Assembly (NCBI RefSeq): GCF_001307805.1
Contig: NZ_CP013862.1
Location: 3,100,001 to 3,164,000 of the forward strand
Direction: 5' to 3'
Source: Lentibacillus amyloliquefaciens
Lineage (GTDB): Bacteria > Bacillota > Bacilli > Bacillales > Amphibacillaceae
DNA: 64,000 nucleotides
Under the pieces are notes generated by a model. That model saw only the letters and a program-made list of their open reading frames with translations, made no database searches and was not told the origin of the DNA. Below, one piece after another: positions 52,600-60,602 of this stretch; within the stretch, counting starts at the first letter, position 1; each line of letters opens with the position of its first letter. Made by a program: the position numbers and the translations under genes.

Positions 52600-55500
52600 A
52601 ACTCGTAAAAACATCTGTCAAACGGCCTGTTGGCGTCATCATGATTGTTCTGGCAATTATTGCCCTCGGGACCATATCCCTGCGTAACCTGAATGTCGAT
52701 TTGTTTCCCGAAATTGACTTGCCGATTGCCGTTGTCGCAACATCCTATCAAGATGCGGCACCTGAAGAAGTCGAAAATTTAATCAGCCGGCCGATTGAGT
52801 CCTCGGTCAGTTCGGTCGAGGGGATTGAAACGGTTCAGTCCCAATCACAAGCAGGCTCCTCCCTTGTGATGATGATGTTCAATAATGGCACAGATCTTGA
52901 CCAGGCATTGTTAAACGTGCGCGAAAGCATTGATCAGGTGAAAGGAATGCTGCCTGATGGTGCCGGCGACCCGAGCGTTTTAAGGTTTAACCCGGATCAG
53001 ATGCCGCTCATGTGGGTCGGATTGACCGGCGATGAAGCAAGTAAACTGACTCAAGTGGCAGACGATCAAATTGTACCATTCTTTGAACGCCAAAGCGGTG
53101 TTGCTTCGGTTACCGTTGAAGGGGCAAAGAATCGGGAAATTCAAATTGTTCTTGATCAGGCAAAATTACAGCAGTACGGTGTAACATCTCAAACGATTAC
53201 ACAGGCATTAAATAATTCAAATCAGTCAGCTTCCGTCGGCGTCGTGGAAAAAGGCAACCAGGACCTGCAGCTCAGAGTGACCGGCGGCTTTGATTCGGTG
53301 GAGGATATAGAAGACACGCTTGTCCAGACACAATCAGGGGGCACGGTGCACATCGATGAGCTGGCAGAAGTAAACGATACACATGCGGAATCATCGGGTG
53401 ACACACTTGTTAACGGTGAGCAGGCTGTTGTCTTATCGATTATGAAAAAAACGGATGCCAATACAGTCGAAGTGGCAAACAATATCAACGACAGCATGAA
53501 AGAAATGGAAGGAGATTTGCCCTCAGGCCTCAACACGGAAGTCATTATTGACACGTCTGAATATATAAACATGTCGATCAAATCAGTCGTACAGAATATC
53601 CTGATAGGCGGCATTATATCGTTTCTGATTTTGCTGTTATTCCTGAAAAGCATCCGGGCGACGATTGTTATCGGCCTGTCCATCCCGATCGCAATCATTT
53701 CAACATTTACACTGATGTATTTTACCGGTGAAACACTGAACGTTCTGACACTGGGCGGTCTGGCACTCGGCCTCGGGATGATGGTTGACAGTTCGATTGT
53801 CATACTCGAACATATTTATTCGTACCGACAGCGGGGTTATTCGCTGAAAGATTCCGCTATTAAAGGGGCATCAGAATTGACCCCGGCGGTTATTGCGTCA
53901 ACGACGACGACATTGGTGGTCTTTTTACCGATGGTGTTTGTTGACGGCATCGCTTCAGACATGTTTACACCGCTTGCTATGACGGTATCATTTGCATTGA
54001 TCGCTTCCCTGATTGCAGCGGTGACACTCGTTCCAATGCTCTCATCCAAACTGCTGGCAAAAGCAACAGAAGACAGCGGCAAACGTTATTGGTTCAATCG
54101 TTTCCTGAACCGGGTGAATAATGTCTACCGTGCCGTCCTCAAATGGGTTTTGGGACACCGGAAGACAACGGTGTTCGGCACGATTTTAATCATTGCAGGA
54201 AGTCTTGCTTCAATACCGATGATTGGCGCATCATTCATGCCGTCATCTGACCAGGGACAGCTTCAGGTCACTGTGGAAACACAGCCCGGCAGTTCACTTG
54301 AGCATACGCAGAATGTCGCAGAAGATGTGAACGAAAAGCTGACTGCCTATGATGACGTGATGGAGACGAATTATATGAATGTCGGCGGCGGTGGCGGTGG
54401 TGCTCCGGGAACCGGCGGCGCCAGCAATCAGGCTACCTATATGATGCAGCTGATTCCGGCCTCCGAGCGCACACAGTCAACAGATGATGTCGTTCAATCG
54501 ATGAGTGAAGAGTTGGAATCTGTGCCGGGTGCCGAAATATCGGTGATGGCAACGGATAGTGCTGCCGGCATGGGGGACCCTGTTCAAATCAGTCTGACCG
54601 GTCCGGAGCATGAAGTACTGCGTGAGCTTTCAAATGAAGTCGTCAGTACAATCAGCGAGGTTGACGGTGTGCATAACGCCGCTTCATCAGCTGATGACGG
54701 TGCGCCGCAAATGCACATTCAAGTAGACTCGGAAAAAGCAGCTATGTATGGGCTCTCCGACCAGCAAATCACAAGCCAAATTCAGCTGCAATTTACCGGT
54801 CAGACCGCAGCTCAATACCGTGAAGACGGTAACGAAATGGATATTACGTTAATGTATCCTGAAGATGAACGCAGCACAATCAATGATTTGGAAAACGTAA
54901 CAATTCAATCTGAAAGCGGAGCGGCGGTTCCTTTAACAACACTCGTTACATTGGAAGAAGTCGAGGGACCTGTCACCTTGCAGCGCGAAAATCAGCAGCC
55001 CCAGCTGAATGTGACTTCAGAAATCATCGGGCGTGATTTGGGCAGTGTGACAAATGATATCAGAGAGAAAATGGATAATATGGCCATGCCTGAAGAATAC
55101 AGTTATGAAATCGGCGGCCAGGCAGAAGATATGGCAAGCTCATTTACGGATTTATCCATTGCGCTCGTGTTCTCGATCTTCCTGGTATACGCCGTCATGG
55201 CAGTCCAGTTTGAAAACTTCCTGTTCCCGCTTATTATCATGTTTTCACTGCCTGCAACCGTTGTTGGCGTATTGCTTGGGTTGCTTGTGACCGGCTTGCC
55301 GCTGAGTATTCCGGCATTTATCGGGGTTATCATGCTCGCGGGAATTGTGGTCAATAACTCAATTGTGCTTGTTGATTACATCAATATCCTGCGGCGTGAC
55401 GAATATGGAAGAGACCGTTACGAAGCAATTCTTGAGGCAGGAACCAGTCGTCTCCGTCCGATTTTGATGACAACCTTGACGACGATTCTTGCTATGGTGC

Positions 55501-55670
55501 CATTAGGCCTTGCACTTGGTGAAGGCGCCGAAATGCAGCAACCACTGGCTATTACCATTATCTTTGGTCTGGCAATCTCAAGTCTCTTCACGCTGCTCTT
55601 AATCCCGGTCGTGTATACGCTCTTTGACGATTTAACCGCAAAAATTACACGCCGCCGGAAAAAAGCATAG
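52596..55670 (+). CDS. RND-family efflux transporter (AcrB/SwrC type)
   Basis: A 1024-aa, 12-helix proton-driven pump. Two repeats each have a large extracytoplasmic loop. PEIDLPIAVVATSYQDAAPEEVENLISRPIE lies near the start, and the helix-4 Asp motif GGLALGLGMMVDSSIVILEHIY lies in the proton path (GMMVD replaces the usual G-IVVDD). The second half has PAFIGVIMLAGIVVNNSIVLVDYIN. It is closest in type to Bacillus YerP/SwrC, which exports surfactin or acriflavine; the substrate here is unknown. The start is TTG after GAGGAGG. Confidence 0.95.
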   Translation: MKLVKTSVKRPVGVIMIVLAIIALGTISLRNLNVDLFPEIDLPIAVVATSYQDAAPEEVENLISRPIESSVSSVEGIETVQSQSQAGSSLVMMMFNNGTDLDQALLNVRESIDQVKGMLPDGAGDPSVLRFNPDQMPLMWVGLTGDEASKLTQVADDQIVPFFERQSGVASVTVEGAKNREIQIVLDQAKLQQYGVTSQTITQALNNSNQSASVGVVEKGNQDLQLRVTGGFDSVEDIEDTLVQTQSGGTVHIDELAEVNDTHAESSGDTLVNGEQAVVLSIMKKTDANTVEVANNINDSMKEMEGDLPSGLNTEVIIDTSEYINMSIKSVVQNILIGGIISFLILLLFLKSIRATIVIGLSIPIAIISTFTLMYFTGETLNVLTLGGLALGLGMMVDSSIVILEHIYSYRQRGYSLKDSAIKGASELTPAVIASTTTTLVVFLPMVFVDGIASDMFTPLAMTVSFALIASLIAAVTLVPMLSSKLLAKATEDSGKRYWFNRFLNRVNNVYRAVLKWVLGHRKTTVFGTILIIAGSLASIPMIGASFMPSSDQGQLQVTVETQPGSSLEHTQNVAEDVNEKLTAYDDVMETNYMNVGGGGGGAPGTGGASNQATYMMQLIPASERTQSTDDVVQSMSEELESVPGAEISVMATDSAAGMGDPVQISLTGPEHEVLRELSNEVVSTISEVDGVHNAASSADDGAPQMHIQVDSEKAAMYGLSDQQITSQIQLQFTGQTAAQYREDGNEMDITLMYPEDERSTINDLENVTIQSESGAAVPLTTLVTLEEVEGPVTLQRENQQPQLNVTSEIIGRDLGSVTNDIREKMDNMAMPEEYSYEIGGQAEDMASSFTDLSIALVFSIFLVYAVMAVQFENFLFPLIIMFSLPATVVGVLLGLLVTGLPLSIPAFIGVIMLAGIVVNNSIVLVDYINILRRDEYGRDRYEAILEAGTSRLRPILMTTLTTILAMVPLGLALGEGAEMQQPLAITIIFGLAISSLFTLLLIPVVYTLFDDLTAKITRRRKKA

Positions 55671-55680
55671 ATTGGAAGAT

Positions 55681-55711
55681 GAGCTCCCTGTTCCGGCAGG
55701 GAGCTTTATTT
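55681..55711 (+). terminator. Intrinsic terminator after the RND gene
   Basis: Stem AGCTCCCTG / CAGGGAGCT with a 6-nt loop, then TTATTTG. Confidence 0.85.
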
Positions 55712-55796
55712 GCGTTGAAGATGGCTGAGTTGATTGGATGCTGGGATTGGAGTTGGGCTCGGGTTTGGGCTCGGCACGCTCGGCGGAATTGCTGAT

Positions 55797-55950
55797 TCGC
55801 GCGGTGTGCGGGGATTTTCGCGCGGTCAACGGTCGATTTCGCGCAGTCCTCACGCTATTTCGCGCGGTCTCAGTGGAATATCGCGCAGTCCCCGCAGAAT
55901 ATCGCGCGACGCCAACGTTATTTCGCGCGGCTTCCGTAGACACACGCCCC
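55797..55950. repeat. Degenerate 21-bp tandem array, TCGCGC family, copy 1
   Basis: TCGCGC starts at 55797, 55818, 55839, 55860, 55881, 55902 and 55923, an exact 21-bp step for seven units, with a decayed ACGCCC at 55944. The pattern is TCGCGC(G/A)(G/A)-N~10-RATTT. Between cores the bases vary. It lies between the RND terminator and the NERD gene. Confidence 0.85.
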
Positions 55951-56006
55951 ACCCTAAAATTCACTCGTTAGTTTCATTCCCATTCATTTAAATTATTTGA
56001 AAAGTT

Positions 56007-56030
56007 GATTTTCGGCAGTGGCCGAAAATC
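56007..56030. promoter_or_regulatory. Perfect palindrome upstream of the NERD gene
   Basis: GATTTTCGGC and GCCGAAAATC flank 4 nt. It lies 11 bp before a TGCTATAGT extended -10, where a -35 would be expected. No U tract follows on either strand, so a protein-binding site is more likely than a terminator. A near-identical copy is at 57259-57282. Confidence 0.6.
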
Positions 56031-56084
56031 GCCCCTTATGCTATAGTTATTTTACCCTCTCAAAATTGAATAAAGGAGTTATCT

Positions 56085-57053
56085 ATGAAAATCAAACACC
56101 GCACCAAACCCCTGCCGCTCCAGAAATATGACGCCATCATCCCGCGTCTTTCCCCGAACTTTCCGAAGCTTCCTGAGATGAAAGAAGACGCAGGAAAGCA
56201 AGGGAGAGGCCACTCAGGTGAATTAAAGGTTGATTATCACCTGGAAACGTTAGCCAGTCAATACACCATTCTTGATAATGTCTATCTTAAAAATAACGGG
56301 AAAAATTTCCAAATGGATACGCATGTCATTGCTAATCATGGGATCTTCATTGTTGAATCAAAAAATTATTTCGGCACCATTATATTTGATACCATCCTCG
56401 GTCAACTGATTCGCGATGACGGGCAAGTTGAAGCAGGATTCGAATACCCCATAACCCAGGTTGAAAATCAACAATTTCATCTTCAAAATTGGCTTAAGCG
56501 AAATCACCTTTCCCACGTACCCGTTTATTATTTTGTCGCGATAGCTGAACCTGCCACCATCATTAAGGTGGACGGCAACCGGGAGACAATCGCGGAAAAT
56601 GTCGCACACGCCGCACGCATCCCTAAAATGATATTGGAAAAAGATCGACAGTTGGCTCAATTAGGCTATCCCAATCTCCAGGACTATAAGATTGGAAAAA
56701 CAATTTTGCGCGCGTGTGGTGAATTTGACATCGATATCATGCAAAAGTATGGGATTACGCGCCGTGATCTACTGCCAGGGGTTTTTTGTCCCAACTGTGG
56801 TGTGCGCGGCATGAAGCGTCTTCACGGTGCATGGGTATGCCGAAAATGCCGCTTTAAAAGCTACCGCGCGCACTTAAAGGACCTATTCGATTATTTATTA
56901 CTCAATGGCTCCATATCAAATAAAGAATGCATGTGGCTGTTAGGACTGCCATCCCGAAGCACCGCCACAAGAATTTTGCAAAACAGCGGATTGGTTTATT
57001 TGCAAAAGTATAAGTGTTGGGTTAACAAAAGAAGGGGGCCATTAGAAAGGTGA
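56085..57053 (+). CDS. NERD-domain protein with zinc ribbon and C-terminal HTH-like region
   Basis: The protein (322 aa) has a nuclease-related domain (~residues 38-150): GELKVDYHLETL, QMDTHVIANHGIFIVESKNYFG with the D...E-x-K pattern of restriction-like nucleases, then the Q-Q-F-H helix. A zinc ribbon CPNCG ... CRKC lies at ~235-258. A helical segment (HLKDLFDYLLLNGSISNKECMWLLGLPSRSTATRILQNSGL) looks like a winged helix. The activity and target are unknown. AAAGGAG precedes ATG. It is bracketed by two copies of the TCGCGC array plus palindrome. Confidence 0.88.
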   Translation: MKIKHRTKPLPLQKYDAIIPRLSPNFPKLPEMKEDAGKQGRGHSGELKVDYHLETLASQYTILDNVYLKNNGKNFQMDTHVIANHGIFIVESKNYFGTIIFDTILGQLIRDDGQVEAGFEYPITQVENQQFHLQNWLKRNHLSHVPVYYFVAIAEPATIIKVDGNRETIAENVAHAARIPKMILEKDRQLAQLGYPNLQDYKIGKTILRACGEFDIDIMQKYGITRRDLLPGVFCPNCGVRGMKRLHGAWVCRKCRFKSYRAHLKDLFDYLLLNGSISNKECMWLLGLPSRSTATRILQNSGLVYLQKYKCWVNKRRGPLER

Positions 57054-57073
57054 AAGGCTCTTGAAGCAATGGC

Positions 57074-57241
57074 ACGCCCGGGTGAAGTAGTCAATCGTGC
57101 AATGTTGGCTGAATTCGCGCGGTGTGCGGGTGATTTCGCGCGGTCTCAGTGGAATTTCGCGCGACGCCAACGTTATTTCGCGCGGTTATCCGTCGATATC
57201 GCGCAGTCCCCATGTGATTTCGCGCGAGCCATCTATCGTGC
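57074..57241. repeat. Degenerate 21-bp tandem array, TCGCGC family, copy 2
   Basis: Cores start at 57074 (ACGCCC), 57095 (TCGTGC), then TCGCGC at 57115, 57136, 57157, 57178, 57199 and 57220 (steps 21, 20, then all 21). Three whole units (beginning TCGCGCGGTGTGCGGG, TCGCGCGGTCTCAGTGGAAT and TCGCGCGACGCCAACGTTAT) are shared in the same order with copy 1. Confidence 0.85.
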
Positions 57242-57258
57242 ACAGTCAAAATTAAAGT

Positions 57259-57282
57259 GATTTTCGGTAGCAGCCGAAAATC
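57259..57282. promoter_or_regulatory. Second copy of the GATTTTCGGC palindrome
   Basis: GATTTTCGGT, 4 nt, GCCGAAAATC; one arm has a single change from the copy at 56007. A TGCTATGAT extended -10 lies at 57326-57333 before the next gene. Confidence 0.55.
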
Positions 57283-57361
57283 TTCCCTCTCAGATTTGTG
57301 TATTAGTTGTCAGGTTTTAAAATATGCTATGATGAATGAAGCAATACTGAATGGAGGTCAA

Positions 57362-57655
57362 ATGATGTCGCTTTCCAGAATTATGAAATGGGTCACTGGC
57401 GGGAGCGAGGCGTTTCTCGGCATTCCGCTCATCGGCGGTTCTTTTATCCTGAGCACAAGCTGGGGCGCCCTGCTCGTCATGTTTATTTTGCATACCGTTA
57501 CATTATTTATCGCGCGCAATGAAAAGGGGAATATAACAGGCAGTATACTTGGCATGGTCACGTCGTTTATCGGGGTCATCCCGGTTGTCGGTATGATTAT
57601 GCATATTATTACGGCTATTGTATTATTGATCGATGCTGCAACCAACAAACATTAA
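57362..57655 (+). CDS. Small integral membrane protein of unknown function
   Basis: A 97-aa hydrophobic protein with about three transmembrane segments (residues ~15-45, 50-72 and 73-92, the last IGVIPVVGMIMHIITAIVLLIDA). ATG 57362 has GGAGG 5 nt upstream. The frame is open further upstream across the palindrome, but without support. It is convergent with the minus-strand exporter genes. It was not recognised as a named family. Confidence 0.75.
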   Translation: MMSLSRIMKWVTGGSEAFLGIPLIGGSFILSTSWGALLVMFILHTVTLFIARNEKGNITGSILGMVTSFIGVIPVVGMIMHIITAIVLLIDAATNKH

Positions 57656-57662
57656 TCCGTCC

Positions 57663-58106
57663 TTAAGAGGCGGCATCTTTCCGGCTTATTTTTTTCATAA
57701 GCTGGTTTGCCACCTCTGAAAACATCAGGCCAATAGCAATCGCACCGGCGAGCAGCATTACTTTTGCCGAAAGCTGCACAGCCGTATAATAATCATTTTC
57801 CACAAAATGCCGCATCGCATCATAGGCAACGCCACCCGGTACAAGAGGGATAATGCCGGAAACACTGATGACGATGACCGGCATTTTAAATAGTTTGGCG
57901 CAAAATTGACTGAGAACCCCTGCCAATATGGCACCGAATATCGTTGCCGGCACAACATCCATGCCGTTCTGTGACAGCATATAATATAAAATCCACCCGG
58001 CCATGCCCACCGTACCGCATTGAATGAGCGCCCTTCTTGGTACATTGAAAATGACTCCGAATCCGGCGGCCGCAATGAAGCTTGTCATTAGCTGAGCAGT
58101 AATCAT
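57663..58106 (-). CDS. Threonine/serine exporter family protein, small subunit (ThrE_2 / YjjB-like)
   Basis: The protein (147 aa) has four or five transmembrane helices and the motif SGIIPLVPGGVAYDAM near residue 83, which is shared with the C-terminal half of ThrE. It is encoded 61 nt downstream of the ThrE_1-type partner on the same strand, so the two form a split exporter. The start chosen is the ATG preceded by GAGGAGATA; a longer frame exists upstream. Confidence 0.85.
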   Translation of the reverse strand: MITAQLMTSFIAAAGFGVIFNVPRRALIQCGTVGMAGWILYYMLSQNGMDVVPATIFGAILAGVLSQFCAKLFKMPVIVISVSGIIPLVPGGVAYDAMRHFVENDYYTAVQLSAKVMLLAGAIAIGLMFSEVANQLMKKISRKDAAS

Positions 58107-58167
58107 AAAAATATCTCCTCTGAAAAAATAATCCACACAAGTGCACGTTCGTTAAACAGTACGCCAT

Positions 58168-58905
58168 TTAGAATGCAAAAACCACCGCTACACCGGCGCC
58201 GATTGCAAAGGCAGTTAAGATTGATTCGACACCTTTGGAGACGCCTGCAACCAGATGCCCTGCAAGCAAATCACGGACAGCATTGGTGATGTGCAGCCCT
58301 GGAACGAGCGGCATTACCGCTCCGGTGATAACCTTGTCCAAATTATCACCAAAACCAACTGCCAGAAAAATCATGGCAAACAATCCAATAAAAAATGAAG
58401 CAATAAAATGTGCGATGAAGCTGACCTCAATCAATTTTGCCGCACCGAGCATGACAGCATAACCGACCCCTCCGGAAATAAGCGCCGGTAGGAAATCGGG
58501 CCACACACCCCCGAACATGAACGAAAAACTTCCGCTCACTAAGGCGGCAGCGATGATCTGAATCAAATAAGGGAACGTCATTTTAGCCTTTGCAACAGCA
58601 CGCAAACTTTCAAGTGCCTCTTGGATGGTAAGGTTGCCGGCGGTTATATCACGCGAAACCCGATTGACTTCATCGATTTTTTGCAAATCAGTCGCTCTGT
58701 TTTGGATACGTATGAACTTTGTAACCTCAGCGAAGTTAGCCGAAAAATTAATTCCGGTCGGTGTTGCATAGCTATGCACATCTTCCAGCCCGAAAGCTGA
58801 TGCGATACGATTCATGGTATCCTCTACACGATACGTTTCCGCGCCGCTTTCAAGCATGATTTTCCCGGCCATCATAGAGACATTGGCAATCAACTCCCGG
58901 TCCAT
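58168..58905 (-). CDS. Threonine/serine exporter family protein, large subunit (ThrE_1 / YjjP-like, DUF1212)
   Basis: The protein (245 aa) has a soluble N-terminal part (MMAGKIMLESGAETYRVEDTMNRIASAFG, SYATPTGINFS) and five hydrophobic segments with TGAVMPLVPGLHITNAVRDLLAGHLVAG near residue 195. Related proteins export threonine, serine or succinate; the substrate here is unknown. The ATG at 58905 follows AAAGGTGGTG; alternative starts at 58929 and 58944 lack a site. Confidence 0.87.
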   Translation of the reverse strand: MDRELIANVSMMAGKIMLESGAETYRVEDTMNRIASAFGLEDVHSYATPTGINFSANFAEVTKFIRIQNRATDLQKIDEVNRVSRDITAGNLTIQEALESLRAVAKAKMTFPYLIQIIAAALVSGSFSFMFGGVWPDFLPALISGGVGYAVMLGAAKLIEVSFIAHFIASFFIGLFAMIFLAVGFGDNLDKVITGAVMPLVPGLHITNAVRDLLAGHLVAGVSKGVESILTAFAIGAGVAVVFAF

Positions 58906-58985
58906 CGACTGCACCACCTTTCTGTTCATATTATAATGTTTCACGGCTTATTTGGAAAGGTGAACCGTTTGGCAGGTTCATCGCA

Positions 58986-59016
58986 ATAAAAAAGCGGCAT
59001 CACTGAAATGCCACTT
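58986..59016 (-). terminator. Minus-strand intrinsic terminator for the DUF2935 gene
   Basis: On the minus strand, AAGTGGCAT pairs with ATGCCGCTT (one G-U pair), then TTTTATT. It lies ~225 nt past the DUF2935 stop, so the 21-bp array between them is probably transcribed as 3' UTR. Confidence 0.75.
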
Positions 59017-59089
59017 AATGCTTCTTCGTATCGATTGCAGGCAGTTAACCTATCTTTGTGGGAGAGCTTTTCGGGGGAGAGCGGACGGC

Positions 59090-59205
59090 ACTCGAGTGGG
59101 GGACCCACTCGTGCGGAAGCGAGGTCAACTCGCGCGAGAACAGCCGAAACTCGAGCGAGAACGGCCACAACTCGTGCGACAACCCGACCACCTGCACATC
59201 AGAGG
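59090..59205. repeat. Degenerate 21-bp tandem array, ACTCGNGCGAGAAC family
   Basis: ACTCG starts at 59090, 59107, 59128, 59149 and 59170 (steps 17, 21, 21, 21), with a decayed unit at 59190. The best units read ACTCGNGCGAGAACNGCC. It lies in the 3' region of the DUF2935 gene, before that gene's terminator. Confidence 0.75.
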
Positions 59206-59241
59206 CTCTCAGGCTCAGACATCCCCGCACCCCCTAACATT

Positions 59242-59670
59242 TCAATTCTGCTCGTACAAAATCGTCTGTGCGATGCCTATAAAATATTCCGATTCATCAA
59301 TAATGTGATTAATCACGACTTTGGCAGTCTGGTTGCCCGAAACAGCAGAGCTCTCGTTTTTGACCTGTCTGCAAAATTGAATAAAAGCGACCGACTCCTG
59401 CAAATAGAATGATACGAGATCGAGCACTTTCTGATAGAGCGCGGGCGAAATGGTGTTATGGCTCCTGATGACCGACTCGATGAACCGTTTGACATGCTGG
59501 TGTGATTGATTAAGTTCCTCCTCCCATCGCTTCAGAGCTTCAACGTACTTATCCTCCAGATTTGTGACCAATTCCCGCATGACCACTGTATGCTCGGCTT
59601 CCTGCTCCTTCCAGAATTCCGCTTCATCAAGCACCCGAAGTGGCATTTGACTGCCGTAATAAAATTGCAT
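59242..59670 (-). CDS. DUF2935 family protein
   Basis: A 142-aa, mostly helical protein. The start MQFYYGSQMPLRVLDEAEFWKEQEAEHTVVMREL is the family signature, with His and Glu residues in positions that could bind metal in a ferritin-like bundle. The function is unknown; homologues occur in spore-formers. The ATG follows GGAGGATGA on the minus strand. It is divergent from the ABC exporter operon. Confidence 0.88.
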   Translation of the reverse strand: MQFYYGSQMPLRVLDEAEFWKEQEAEHTVVMRELVTNLEDKYVEALKRWEEELNQSHQHVKRFIESVIRSHNTISPALYQKVLDLVSFYLQESVAFIQFCRQVKNESSAVSGNQTAKVVINHIIDESEYFIGIAQTILYEQN

Positions 59671-59780
59671 GATTTCATCCTCCTGTTATCCAAACGTTTG
59701 TCCAATAATATTTATGACGTTAACAGTTTGTTTATGATGGAATTAATCAGAGCTGCAACTGATATTAATGAAATAACATA

Positions 59781-59825
59781 TTGACAAATAAAAACGCGCT
59801 ATTATAATAGTGAGTAATCACTCAC
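59781..59825 (+). promoter_or_regulatory. SigA promoter with overlapping TetR-type operator
   Basis: TTGACA (59781-59786), a 16-nt spacer and TATAAT (59803-59808) are both perfect consensus. Immediately after lies GTGAGTAATCACTCAC (59810-59825), palindromic at seven of eight pairs and covering the start site. The tetR gene at the end of the operon is the natural regulator. Confidence 0.8.
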
Positions 59826-59861
59826 ATTACATTAATCCAAATATCGATTGGAGGGCTGCAC

Positions 59862-60602
59862 ATGTCCGATGTTGTCAAACTGGAAAACATTCAGCACAGC
59901 TACAATAAGAAAGCGGTGTTGAAGAATATCGATCTCGCTATTCCGGAAGGGCAGTTGTTTGGGCTGCTTGGGCCATCGGGTTCAGGCAAAACAACGCTCG
60001 TTAAAATTATTATCGGTCTTCTGACACCCGAGAGCGGAACCGTTAAAATTGAAGACGAGCAGATGCCGTCATTCAAGCTAATGGAGAAAATTGGTTATAT
60101 GGCCCAGTCTGACGCACTGTACAATGAACTCACAGCCAGGGAGAATATGCAATTTTTCGCGACACTTTATAAAATTCCTAAAAGACATCAAAAAGAACGG
60201 ATTACCGAAGCTGCCGAACTGGTCAACTTATCTGAGGTTTTGGATCAGACGCTTGATACATTTTCCGGTGGCATGAAGCGGCGTATGTCACTGGCGATTG
60301 CCTTGCTTCATCAGCCCAGGCTATTGATTCTGGATGAGCCGACGGTCGGAATTGATCCTGTCCTCCGTGCTTCGATCTGGGAAGCATTCCGCAAAATGCA
60401 GCAAACGGGCACAACGATTATTATCACCACTCATGTCATGGATGAAGCGGAAAAATGCGATAATCTTGCTCTTTTAAGGGACGGTTATCTCATCGCTCAG
60501 GGCAGCCCGGCGGATTTACGTGCGAAAAGCGGTACGGAGACCCTTGAGGCAGCATTTTTACAGTTTGGAGGTGCCGGCTATGCGCATTCAGGCAATCATT
60601 AA
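59862..60602 (+). CDS. ABC-2 exporter ATP-binding protein
   Basis: The ATPase (246 aa) has Walker A GPSGSGKTTLVK near residue 38, Q-loop GYMAQSD, signature FSGGMKRRMSLA near 140, Walker B LLILDEPTVGIDP and the switch His in TTHVMDEAEKCD. The type is that of drug or antibiotic exporters of the DrrA/CcmA group. It heads a three-gene operon with a permease and a TetR regulator. Confidence 0.94.
   Translation: MSDVVKLENIQHSYNKKAVLKNIDLAIPEGQLFGLLGPSGSGKTTLVKIIIGLLTPESGTVKIEDEQMPSFKLMEKIGYMAQSDALYNELTARENMQFFATLYKIPKRHQKERITEAAELVNLSEVLDQTLDTFSGGMKRRMSLAIALLHQPRLLILDEPTVGIDPVLRASIWEAFRKMQQTGTTIIITTHVMDEAEKCDNLALLRDGYLIAQGSPADLRAKSGTETLEAAFLQFGGAGYAHSGNH

Noticed and set aside
55797..55943. CRISPR array
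   Set aside because: The units are 21 bp with only ~6-10 conserved bases and ~8-13 variable bases. There are no repeats of 24-40 bp, no 30-bp spacers and no cas genes.
55734..55991. Open frames running through the TCGCGC arrays (also 57069-57260)
   Set aside because: A 21-bp period keeps several frames open by chance. There is no ribosome site, the composition is Arg/Ser-rich and low-complexity, and the frames exist on both strands.
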